Positions 1-4,942 of a stretch of DNA of 6,939 nt are shown one piece after another. A program made the translations under genes and the position numbers. Numbering within the stretch: position 1 is the first letter of the stretch; every line of letters begins with the position of its first letter. The stretch lies in the NCBI GenBank assembly GCA_026394315.1, contig JAPKYM010000283.1, positions 1 to 6,939 on the forward strand, in the 5' to 3' direction. The DNA is from Candidatus Bathyarchaeota archaeon (lineage in GTDB: Archaea > Thermoproteota > Bathyarchaeia > 40CM-2-53-6 > RBG-13-38-9). The notes under the pieces were generated by a model. The model was not told the DNA's origin. It searched no databases and saw only the letters and a list, made by a program, of their open reading frames with translations.

Positions 1-124
1 GCCCACAGAGGCAGACTATCTCACGGTCATATACTCTCAGGTACATGCAGTGAATTCCCTTGGTTCCATCAGGGTAGACATGTGTTAGGCAGTCGGCATG
101 TATGAGAAGCTCACTTTTCTCCAA
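1..124 (-). CDS. cbiO: Metal ECF transporter ATPase, CbiO/NikO (5' end only)
   Basis: This is the first 41 codons of an ATP-binding subunit that would power the CbiM/CbiQ importer on the cytoplasmic side. The translation begins (M)EKSELLIHADCLTHVYPDG and reaches ..REIVCLCG, where the window ends. In the CbiO family this stretch (first strand, the Y-P-D-G turn, then the hydrophobic strand ending in G) directly precedes the Walker A loop, so the P-N-G-S-G-K-T motif is expected just outside the window. The start is TTG at 122-124: an in-frame TGA lies two codons upstream, and a GGTG ribosome site (134-137) sits 9 nt before the TTG. It starts 24 nt after the cbiQ stop, so it is very probably in the same operon. 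The Walker motifs themselves are not visible, so the ATPase call rests on the N-terminal pattern and position. Confidence 0.83.
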   Translation of the reverse strand, partial: MEKSELLIHADCLTHVYPDGTKGIHCMYLRVYDREIVCLCG

Positions 125-148
125 TACTCAATACACCTTCATTCTAGA

Positions 149-949
149 CTACGAGATCAGTCCATAAGTAATCAAAATCAAAACCACGATCAGGATTAAC
201 ATACCCAGTAGGCTTGGCCTCCCGGGAACAGAGTGAGTAGGTATTCTTCGTTCAAAGCCCCTTGCTTCCATTGCCTTTGTAATTCTTTCAGCACGATCAA
301 AGGAATGGACAAAAGCCACCGCAAATATCCCGCCGAATATTCGGGTTTGAGTCATGAGCCCTCTGACAAGGTCGCCACCTCTAGAGCTGAGAGCCTTCAG
401 AAGCGCAACTATCTCTCCGAGAACTACGAATGAGAACCGGTAGGCCAAGATGAATATCGTATTCAACGGTGTGGGCAGCACGATGTTTGCGATGTAACAT
501 ATTTCCGAATATTTGGTCGTCATGATGAGGCTGAGAGAGTAAGTGACTGTAGACAGGGTTCTAAGAATTAGTCTGAGAAGGAGAACCAGGCCTTCATAGG
601 TGATCTGAATTTTTACTTTGGAAAGAACAGTAAGGGATAGAAATTGGATTCCAGGTTCGTTGAATACGAACAGGAATGCTATCGCAAAAATGAATGATGT
701 GGGTATGAGGTACCAGCGCCACAGGAGGTTCAGTGGCATATTTCCAAGTCGATAAACTACCAAGGTGAAAAGAAAAAGAACCAGAAGATACTCAGTTTTC
801 TGAATGGAAGTTGTCGCAAGAATGACCAAGAATAGATATGCAAACTTGAGGTAGCTGCTTGACCTGTGGATAATACTGTTACCATTTTCAGCGAAGTACG
901 AAATGAGATAGAAGTCCGGGATGTGACTTGAGAAGCTAGTCCTGGCCAA
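149..949 (-). CDS. cbiQ: ECF transporter transmembrane (T) component, CbiQ/NikQ
   Basis: A 266-residue integral membrane coupling protein of cobalt/nickel ECF importers. It links the substrate-binding protein CbiM to the ATPase CbiO. Hydrophobic segments lie near residues 35-66, 78-97, 120-145, 158-182, 204-215 and 247-264. The two cytoplasmic coupling motifs of EcfT proteins are recognisable as ALSSRGG (186-192) and AMEARGF (226-232), the latter preceded by the typical RAER. The length is normal for the family. The start is TTG at 947-949: an in-frame TGA lies two codons upstream and the next in-frame ATG is far inside the protein. Only 8 nt separate it from the preceding small gene, which indicates translational coupling. 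Metal choice (Ni or Co) cannot be read from this subunit; the adjacent nikR favours nickel. Confidence 0.94.
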   Translation of the reverse strand: MARTSFSSHIPDFYLISYFAENGNSIIHRSSSYLKFAYLFLVILATTSIQKTEYLLVLFLFTLVVYRLGNMPLNLLWRWYLIPTSFIFAIAFLFVFNEPGIQFLSLTVLSKVKIQITYEGLVLLLRLILRTLSTVTYSLSLIMTTKYSEICYIANIVLPTPLNTIFILAYRFSFVVLGEIVALLKALSSRGGDLVRGLMTQTRIFGGIFAVAFVHSFDRAERITKAMEARGFERRIPTHSVPGRPSLLGMLILIVVLILITYGLIS

Positions 950-957
950 AACTCACA

Positions 958-1218
958 TCATCCCAGCGCGCGTCTGCGACCTGCTACATAATATACTGCG
1001 ATCCCAAAAGCCAATGTTATGATGAAGAGGAATAGGTAGAGTGTCGGATTCCCGCCCTCAACAGACAAGACTCCTTGTACGTCATGTTCTTTCGCTTGAT
1101 CTAATCCGACGGCCGAATGGAAACGCTCCTCTATGTCTTGATTGGCCGATCTATTCAAAGCCCAATACCCTATGAAAATAAGAACAACGACTAAGATTGC
1201 CAGGATTACTTGACCCAT
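958..1218 (-). CDS. Small two-helix membrane protein in the CbiN/NikN position
   Basis: An 86-residue protein with one hydrophobic helix at each end (about residues 3-20 and 58-78) and a polar loop of about 37 residues between them, finishing with a positive tail (RRRALG). This is the topology of CbiN/NikN, the accessory subunit that helps metal loading of CbiM/NikM. The gene lies between cbiM and cbiQ, as cbiN/nikN do. I see neither a clear CbiN C-terminal signature nor a PDGLE motif, so the name is by topology and position. ATG at 1216-1218 is preferred because it places the first helix at the N terminus. A TTG five codons upstream is possible, and longer versions would run into cbiM. No strong ribosome site precedes either start. 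The gap to the cbiM stop is 31 nt and to the cbiQ start 8 nt. Confidence 0.75.
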   Translation of the reverse strand: MGQVILAILVVVLIFIGYWALNRSANQDIEERFHSAVGLDQAKEHDVQGVLSVEGGNPTLYLFLFIITLAFGIAVYYVAGRRRALG

Positions 1219-1249
1219 TCTTGCTTCATTCAAATTCTTGGTCTGCCGC

Positions 1250-1888
1250 CTAATTGGATAGGAGATCTGGCCTAAGCCTTTTGACATATGCCAAGGCGAA
1301 CCCCGTGACTGTGCCTTCAATGGCAGCAACGAAAAGGTTTACGCCCGCAAGCAAGATCAAATTCGAGAATATTTCTGATCTTGTCAACGCTGAGCCTTGG
1401 ATACCCGAGACAACTATCACAACGATCATCGCGATACTACCAGCCAATAGACCTACCAAAGCCGCGCCGACCCCAGAAGAGAACGTTCCAAATCTACCAT
1501 TTAACAGTCGAAACGTAAGGTAACTCAAAGAGACCTCAACGGAATTGATTAGTGAATTCGCGCCAACTAGGCCCCACCCGCCATGACCTATTGCAGATGA
1601 GAATACATTGACTATGAAGACTGAGAGGATCCCCAGTCCTGGCCCTAGAAGAATCCCAACAAGAGGAGTCAGATTCAGATGGACTCCCCCCAGCAGCGGC
1701 AGACTGATTTGAAAAGTCGCGAAAGAGACCGCCGTGATCATAGCGGTTATTGCGATTCCCGAGAGATTAGAAGGATCCTTTCTTCTCATTCTGAACAGGA
1801 CGGTGATAAGAACGAGTAGCAGGATTGCCCACCATACTGCCACCCATTCAATGGTGAATGCTCCATCGGGTAGGTGAATATGGGCCAA
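1250..1888 (-). CDS. cbiM: Transition-metal ECF substrate-binding protein, CbiM/NikM
   Basis: A 212-residue membrane S component that captures Ni2+ or Co2+ from outside. The N terminus reads MAHIHLPDG, the conserved metal-site start of the family with two extra residues compared with the common M-H-I-P-D-G form. Other family marks are GGVHLNL (67-73, His70 being the probable second ligand segment), the glycine-rich LGPGLG (81-86), GHGGW (101-105) with G-A-N-S-L after it, and E-G-T (191-193). Hydrophobic segments fill most of the chain. The start is TTG at 1886-1888: a TAG codon lies immediately upstream in frame, and the first internal ATG would delete the metal-binding N terminus. It heads the leftward operon cbiM - small gene - cbiQ - cbiO, opposite nikR. 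With NikR beside it nickel is the likelier substrate (NikM), but cobalt is not excluded. Confidence 0.94.
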   Translation of the reverse strand: MAHIHLPDGAFTIEWVAVWWAILLLVLITVLFRMRRKDPSNLSGIAITAMITAVSFATFQISLPLLGGVHLNLTPLVGILLGPGLGILSVFIVNVFSSAIGHGGWGLVGANSLINSVEVSLSYLTFRLLNGRFGTFSSGVGAALVGLLAGSIAMIVVIVVSGIQGSALTRSEIFSNLILLAGVNLFVAAIEGTVTGFALAYVKRLRPDLLSN

Positions 1889-1921
1889 CTATAATTCGCC
1901 TTCACCTTTCATGATCCATTC

Positions 1922-1952
1922 ATTATTAAGATTTAAAGATATCATTAATAAT
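1922..1952. promoter_or_regulatory. Probable NikR operator: 8-bp perfect inverted repeat
   Basis: ATTATTAA (1922-1929) and TTAATAAT (1945-1952) are perfect inverted copies separated by 15 bp, so the half-site centres are 23 bp apart. The classic NikR operator of E. coli has 6-bp arms with a 16-bp spacer (centres 22 bp apart), the geometry expected of a tetramer with two DNA-binding dimers. The arms differ in sequence from the E. coli site. The spacer contains a TATA-like box for cbiM, and the right arm touches the TATA-like box of nikR, so one bound tetramer could block both promoters. A third related copy (GTTATTAA, 1977-1984) lies nearer nikR. Assignment is by geometry and context only, and AT-rich DNA makes such repeats less improbable. 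Confidence 0.5.
1930..1938 (-). promoter_or_regulatory. TATA-like box for the cbiM operon
   Basis: On the minus strand this reads CTTTAAATC, an acceptable archaeal box A. Transcription would begin about 25 nt downstream, near 1905-1910. That leaves a leader of about 20 nt containing GGTGAAGG upstream of the TTG start of cbiM. The box lies wholly within the spacer of the inverted repeat at 1922-1952. It was identified by eye and has no experimental support. Confidence 0.4.
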
Positions 1953-1961
1953 TTTTATATA
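1953..1961 (+). promoter_or_regulatory. TATA-like box for nikR
   Basis: TTTTATATA on the plus strand is the best TATA match in the divergent spacer. Initiation about 25 nt downstream would fall near 1980-1985, giving a leader of about 20 nt before ATG 2003. A second candidate is ACTTATATC at 1965-1973, which would give an almost leaderless transcript. There is no clear ribosome-binding site before ATG 2003, which suits a short-leader or leaderless message. Confidence 0.4.
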
Positions 1962-2002
1962 GATACTTATATCATTGTTATTAACACGTAGTGCATTGCA
2001 CC

Positions 2003-2386
2003 ATGACAATCATCAGCGTTTCCCTCAGCGAGAAGATCTTGGAAGATCTTGACCGGATCCAGAGGGACACAGGGTTCTCAGGGAGGTCTGAGGCGATCAG
2101 AGCTGGAATCAGAATGCTACTATCGGATGCTGCAGAAAAGAATGCCTTGACTGGAAGAGTCAGAGGAATCCTTTTGGTAATTCATGAGCATGATGCGGAG
2201 AACGCTGTCACCAGGACAAAACACAACTTTCTTGACATAATCTACACGCAACTTCACAATCGCTTCAAAGAAGGCAAATGCCTTGAGCTTTTCATCCTCG
2301 ATGGTGAAGCAGATAGGATAAGACAGTTGAAGGAGTCCTTTCAGAAGAATGAGAATATTGAACATGTGAAGCTGATCGTGACGTAA
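2003..2386 (+). CDS. nikR: NikR-like metal-responsive ribbon-helix-helix repressor
   Basis: A 127-residue cytoplasmic regulator. Residues 2-41 are the ribbon-helix-helix DNA-binding domain: TIISVSL forms the strand, followed by two helices carrying LDRIQ and GRSEAIRAGIR. Residues about 54-126 form the ACT-like NikR metal domain (GILLVIHEHD, then the ligand region, KCLELFILDG, and a final strand). Aligned by spacing with the E. coli Ni site (His76, His87, His89, Cys95), this protein has His74, His85, Arg87 and Cys93, so one ligand position is Arg. His61 and His63 lie in the HEHD loop and could contribute. ATG 2003 gives the usual short start before the first strand; a GTG at 1991 would add four residues. 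It is divergent from cbiM and probably controls both that operon and itself. Whether it senses Ni, Co or another metal is uncertain because of the altered site. Confidence 0.88.
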   Translation: MTIISVSLSEKILEDLDRIQRDTGFSGRSEAIRAGIRMLLSDAAEKNALTGRVRGILLVIHEHDAENAVTRTKHNFLDIIYTQLHNRFKEGKCLELFILDGEADRIRQLKESFQKNENIEHVKLIVT

Positions 2387-2416
2387 CCCCCGTAATTGTT
2401 TGAGAAGGCAAGGTTT

Positions 2417-3127
2417 CTAGTCTATTGAATAGCGGAAAATCTTTGAGATGATGTGGTAACCGGCCTCGATACTGCTGACCAGTGAGCCTGATATCTTGGA
2501 TTTTCCTATTCTCTTACGATAGCTGACCTCGACCTCGACTATCCGTAAATTCTTTTTCACTGCTTTGATCATCATCTCTACATTCCATCCATACCTCTGA
2601 TCTTTCATGTTCAAGCTCTCGAGGTTTCTCCAAGATATTGCCCTGAAAGGGCCAGGATCCGAAAAGCTTCGGCCGTGAAGAAGACGGATGAGAATCATTG
2701 CAAGCCTATTACCGCATTTGGCATGAAATGGCATCGATCCTTTCTCCATTCTTGAGGACTCCCGACAGCCAATGACCATGTCAGCGTTATCTTTCAGAAT
2801 TGGTTTGATTATCTTGTCTATCTCCTTTGGTTCGCTGCTGTAGTCACCGTCCATGAAGACAACTATCTCAGGCTCAGTCTTCTGCAAGGATCTTATGCCT
2901 GCGAGGCAAGCGCTCCCGTAGCCTTTTCTAGGCTCGAATATGACTTCTGCACCATGAGCTGCTGCTACGTTGGAGGTTTCGTCAGTGCTTCCGTTATCTA
3001 CGACTGTTATCTCATCAACCAGTTCACGTGGGACTTCATCCAGAACCTTGCCTATAGCTGGTGCCTCATTCAAGGCCGGAATTATAAGACAGATTCTCGG
3101 CTTCACAGAATGGTAAGTATCGGTCAT
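2417..3127 (-). CDS. Family 2 glycosyltransferase, DPM1-like
   Basis: A 236-residue soluble GT-A enzyme that would transfer a sugar from a nucleotide sugar to a lipid or other acceptor at the inner face of the membrane. Motifs in order are PALNE (17-21), VDNGSTD (43-49), GYGSACLAG (69-77), the metal-binding DGD (93-95) in FMDGDYSSEP, GCR (120-122), DPGPFRAI (157-164), YGWNVEM (179-185) and RKRIGKSKISG (204-214). The last three are typical of the DPM1-like subgroup lacking the C-terminal membrane domain, and no membrane helix is seen. The chain is complete with an ATG start. No ribosome site is evident, so a short or absent leader is possible. It converges with nikR across a 30-bp gap and is divergent from the DUF2064 transferase. 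That kind of pairing recurs in other genomes and suggests a shared pathway, but donor and acceptor are unknown. Confidence 0.9.
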   Translation of the reverse strand: MTDTYHSVKPRICLIIPALNEAPAIGKVLDEVPRELVDEITVVDNGSTDETSNVAAAHGAEVIFEPRKGYGSACLAGIRSLQKTEPEIVVFMDGDYSSEPKEIDKIIKPILKDNADMVIGCRESSRMEKGSMPFHAKCGNRLAMILIRLLHGRSFSDPGPFRAISWRNLESLNMKDQRYGWNVEMMIKAVKKNLRIVEVEVSYRKRIGKSKISGSLVSSIEAGYHIISKIFRYSID

Positions 3128-3163
3128 TGTTACATATTCTAGTAGGCGCTCACTATTTGAATT

Positions 3164-3173
3164 AGGCGCGCCT
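3164..3173. promoter_or_regulatory. 10-bp GC palindrome in the divergent glycosyltransferase spacer
   Basis: AGGCGCGCCT is a perfect palindrome in the spacer between the two divergently transcribed transferase genes. A partial copy (TAGGCGC, 3143-3149) sits 20 bp to the left in the same orientation as TAGGCGC at 3163-3169, about two helical turns away. This is a possible operator for both genes. It is read from sequence only and no cognate regulator is visible here. Weak TATA-like strings (TTCAAATAG on the minus strand near 3154-3162) lie between the two copies. Confidence 0.25.
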
Positions 3174-3249
3174 GAACATTTGAGCTGGAATTTGGTGCAC
3201 GCGAAGCAATATGGTAGTAAGGGATCATGAGAAGGGAGCTCAGGCCATA

Positions 3250-3984
3250 ATGAAAACAGTTGACTGCATAATCGTGTTCACGAAGGTTCCTCTAGCAGAC
3301 AAAGTCAAAACAAGACTGGTAAAAGAGGGATTTCTTGACACGCCGCAAGCCAAAGAACTCTACGAGGCTTTCCTTAGCGATGTTCTCGAGACTGCAGGAG
3401 GATATGCTGCAGATAATTGCCTTGATCTTGTCATCTCCTACACTCCCAAGGAGGGTTTGAGCAAGATCATTAGCATTACTGAACAACTGAACGCTACTTT
3501 GCGGGTGGCGAGTTTAATACTTCAAGAAGGTACGGCGTTTGATCAAAGGATAGGGGATGCATTCAGGAAGGCTTTCGATCTGGGCTATACGAACGCTGTG
3601 ATGATCGGAGGCGACTCCCCCACGACGAGGAAGCAGCATCTCGATGAGGCGTTTAAAATACTGCGTGAACCTGACAAGCCCAAAGAAAGTCTAGTTTTGG
3701 GCCCAAGTTCTGACGGCGGCGTCTACCTTATCGGTCTTCGAAAAGGGTCGGCATTCGATTTCAGCGGGATATTCACAAAGAAAGCTGGCGATGACATCTC
3801 CCTCATCATGATCGAGAACAAGGCTCGTGAAATGTCTTTACACACATTCAAGACCAGTCTACATTATGACGTAGATGTTCCCGAAGATGTGGTGACCCTC
3901 AGAGAGGAGCTTTCTAAGAACCCTGATCTGGCTCCTCATACTCGGAGGACACTGAAAAGACTTGGGCTAATGACTTCAAGCTGA
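3250..3984 (+). CDS. DUF2064 / TIGR04282-type transferase (GT-A fold)
   Basis: A 244-residue cytoplasmic protein of the DUF2064 (COG3222) family, related to nucleotidyl/glycosyl transferases. It has the family order: strand IIVFTK then KVKTRL (18-23) in the nucleotide loop, MIGGDSP (118-124) replacing the usual G-x-D-x-P, and the signature GPSSDGGVYLIGL (151-163) followed by FDFSGIF (169-175). DVDVPED (207-213) near the end is also typical. The usual K-A-P-x-P-G loop is changed to K-V-P-L-A-D. ATG 3250 is chosen because family members begin close to the first strand and GGGAG lies about 10 nt upstream; an in-frame ATG at 3211 would add 13 residues. Relatives are annotated in arsenosugar biosynthesis, but no ArsM or ArsS gene is seen here, so that role is not assumed. 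Its 3' end overlaps the TBP gene by 9 bp, tail to tail. Confidence 0.88.
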   Translation: MKTVDCIIVFTKVPLADKVKTRLVKEGFLDTPQAKELYEAFLSDVLETAGGYAADNCLDLVISYTPKEGLSKIISITEQLNATLRVASLILQEGTAFDQRIGDAFRKAFDLGYTNAVMIGGDSPTTRKQHLDEAFKILREPDKPKESLVLGPSSDGGVYLIGLRKGSAFDFSGIFTKKAGDDISLIMIENKAREMSLHTFKTSLHYDVDVPEDVVTLREELSKNPDLAPHTRRTLKRLGLMTSS

Positions 3985-4674
3985 AGAATTGGTGGCAAGG
4001 CAGGCAATTTCTTCTGGTTCCTGCCTTTGGTCGTGAATTTCCGTCTGTGGACTTGGCCGCGATTCAGCGATGGTTTCGGAAGCCACGGGTTCTATCAGGC
4101 CTTTGGTCTCCAGTGTCTCATGGATTTTTGCGACTGCCCGGTAGACGTCATTTTCGCTTTTGGCGCCTGCACATACGATCTTCCCATTGGTGAAAAGCAG
4201 GAGCGTTACTTTTGGCTCATCCATTACGTAGATAAGGCCTGGAAAGCTCTCTGGTTCATATATGGTCTTTCTTAGGTTTAGAGCCAGATCTTCAAGATCG
4301 ACCCTTGCTTTCAGATCTGCGCACGCCACCATGTTCTGGATTTCAATTTTTGGTTCGGCCAGTATGACCATTCCCATTGATCGGAGCTCTCTTACAGCAT
4401 TGACTATTGCCCTCTTGGCTTGTCTTACAGATCTGGTTCCCATAGAGATTATTTTCCCCGAATTGAATAGCAGAAGTAGGCTTTTCGGCCTCTTCAGATT
4501 GAAGAATAGCCCAGGGAACTTCTTCGGGTTATATCTTGCCCCTGGGACTGAGCCTGAGATCATGTCTAGATCCAGATGCTGCTCGAGCCTTCCTGAAGCA
4601 ACAACGTTTTCGACCCTCACTTGATAGTCCAGTTTGGCCGTAGCTACATTGGGAAAATCTGCCGGTGTCAACAT
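3976..4674 (-). CDS. tbp: TATA-binding protein (divergent, with C-terminal tail)
   Basis: A 232-residue general transcription factor with the two-fold TBP saddle: repeat 1 at about 20-105 and repeat 2 at about 110-196. All four DNA-kinking phenylalanines are present (Phe53, Phe70, Phe144, Phe161), as are the paired minor-groove asparagines in VENVVAS (Asn23) and IQNMVAC (Asn114). Repeat 2 is close to the archaeal norm (YEPESFPGLIY, LLLFTNGKIVCAGAKSE). Repeat 1 is drifted: YNPKKFPGLFF replaces the usual N-P-E-Q stirrup, and IISMGTRSVRQAKRA replaces V-C-T-G-A-K-S-E, making its upper face strongly basic. A polar tail of about 36 residues (197-232) makes it longer than typical archaeal TBPs of about 180-200 residues. 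The start is ATG, 6 bp after the zinc-ribbon stop, so co-transcription is likely. It may be the only TBP or one of several; the drift favours a paralogue. Confidence 0.93.
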   Translation of the reverse strand: MLTPADFPNVATAKLDYQVRVENVVASGRLEQHLDLDMISGSVPGARYNPKKFPGLFFNLKRPKSLLLLFNSGKIISMGTRSVRQAKRAIVNAVRELRSMGMVILAEPKIEIQNMVACADLKARVDLEDLALNLRKTIYEPESFPGLIYVMDEPKVTLLLFTNGKIVCAGAKSENDVYRAVAKIHETLETKGLIEPVASETIAESRPSPQTEIHDQRQEPEEIACLATNSSA

Positions 4675-4680
4675 ACTAGG

Positions 4681-4848
4681 TCAGCTCAGAGTCTGAGGCT
4701 GGATGGTTGCCTTCACGAACTTGGCCATGTTACTGCTGCATTGTGGGCAACAGGCACGTAGCATTCGTCTTCCGTTAACTACGCTTTCACCTATCGAACT
4801 ATCGTCTACGGATACCTTTTTTCTACATTTCAGACAGAACATCTCCAT
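4681..4848 (-). CDS. Small zinc-ribbon protein (DUF5679-like), 55 residues
   Basis: A short gene easily missed by length filters. The product has two CxxC knuckles, C5-L-K-C8 and C34-P-Q-C37, with an extra Cys33. Between them is a stretch ending in NGRRMLRA, matching the pattern of the small archaeal DUF5679 zinc-ribbon family (knuckle, N-G-R, C-P-x-C, then a hydrophobic residue). It begins MEMFC; ATG 4846-4848 follows a strong GGGGGAG ribosome site by 9 nt, and an in-frame ATG two codons later is less well placed. The stop is 6 bp from the TBP start codon, so the two form a tight operon. The function is unknown. A zinc ribbon co-expressed with TBP could be a transcription or RNA-binding partner, but that is inference from position. 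Confidence 0.82.
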   Translation of the reverse strand: MEMFCLKCRKKVSVDDSSIGESVVNGRRMLRACCPQCSSNMAKFVKATIQPQTLS

Positions 4849-4851
4849 TTA

Positions 4852-4858
4852 TTATCTC
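4852..4858 (-). promoter_or_regulatory. Zinc-ribbon gene leader with ribosome site
   Basis: On the minus strand the leader ends with a purine-rich run of about 13 bases, GGGGGAGAGATAA (plus-strand complement around 4852-4866), a few bases before ATG 4848. It is the strongest Shine-Dalgarno-like site in the window and supports the short ORF as a real gene. Further upstream in the same leader a 4-bp hairpin GGCT...AGCC (4880-4892) lies close to the predicted transcription start. Confidence 0.5.
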
Positions 4859-4913
4859 TCCCCCTTTTGCTGTTTTTCGGGCTCTCGTAGCCTTACTGTA
4901 GTAATCGTGTGAG

Positions 4914-4922
4914 CTATAAAAG
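4914..4922 (-). promoter_or_regulatory. TATA box of the zinc-ribbon/TBP operon
   Basis: The minus strand reads CTTTTATAG, a good archaeal box A. A start about 25 nt downstream (near 4890) would leave a leader of about 42 nt containing the strong ribosome site. The same bases read CTATAAAAG on the plus strand, a classic TATA sequence in that direction too, so a rightward transcript starting near 4943 into the stem-loop region is equally possible. No BRE match is clear enough to choose between them. Confidence 0.5.
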
Positions 4923-4938
4923 TGTTGCTATGTAACAC
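4922..4938. promoter_or_regulatory. Imperfect dyad abutting the TATA box
   Basis: GTGTTGCTATGTAACAC has matching arms GTGTT-C and G-AACAC: 12 of 17 positions are symmetric around the centre at 4930. It touches the TATA box at 4914-4922 on the side where TFB or an activator would bind for the leftward operon. This suggests a regulator of TBP/zinc-ribbon expression; the regulator is unknown. Confidence 0.35.
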
Positions 4939-4942
4939 ACAA

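Noticed and set aside
1250..1329. Longer start (up to 123 residues) for the small cbiN-like gene
   Set aside because: It would overlap the end of cbiM by about 80 bp and put a charged stretch before the first helix. ATG 1218 fits the topology better.
1254..1523. 89-codon plus-strand frame inside cbiM
   Set aside because: It is antisense to the conserved membrane protein CbiM, with no start context or motif.
1889..2002. Cobalamin riboswitch upstream of the cbi genes
   Set aside because: The spacer is only 114 bp and AT-rich, lacks the B12-box pattern, and the adjacent nikR gives a simpler explanation of control.
4262..4624. 120-codon plus-strand frame inside the TBP gene
   Set aside because: It is antisense to a well-conserved TBP and has repeated Ser/Arg/Leu shadow composition with no family motif.
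4703..4912. 69-codon plus-strand frame opposite the zinc-ribbon gene
   Set aside because: The opposite strand encodes a clear CxxC/CxxC protein with a strong ribosome site; this frame is its shadow.
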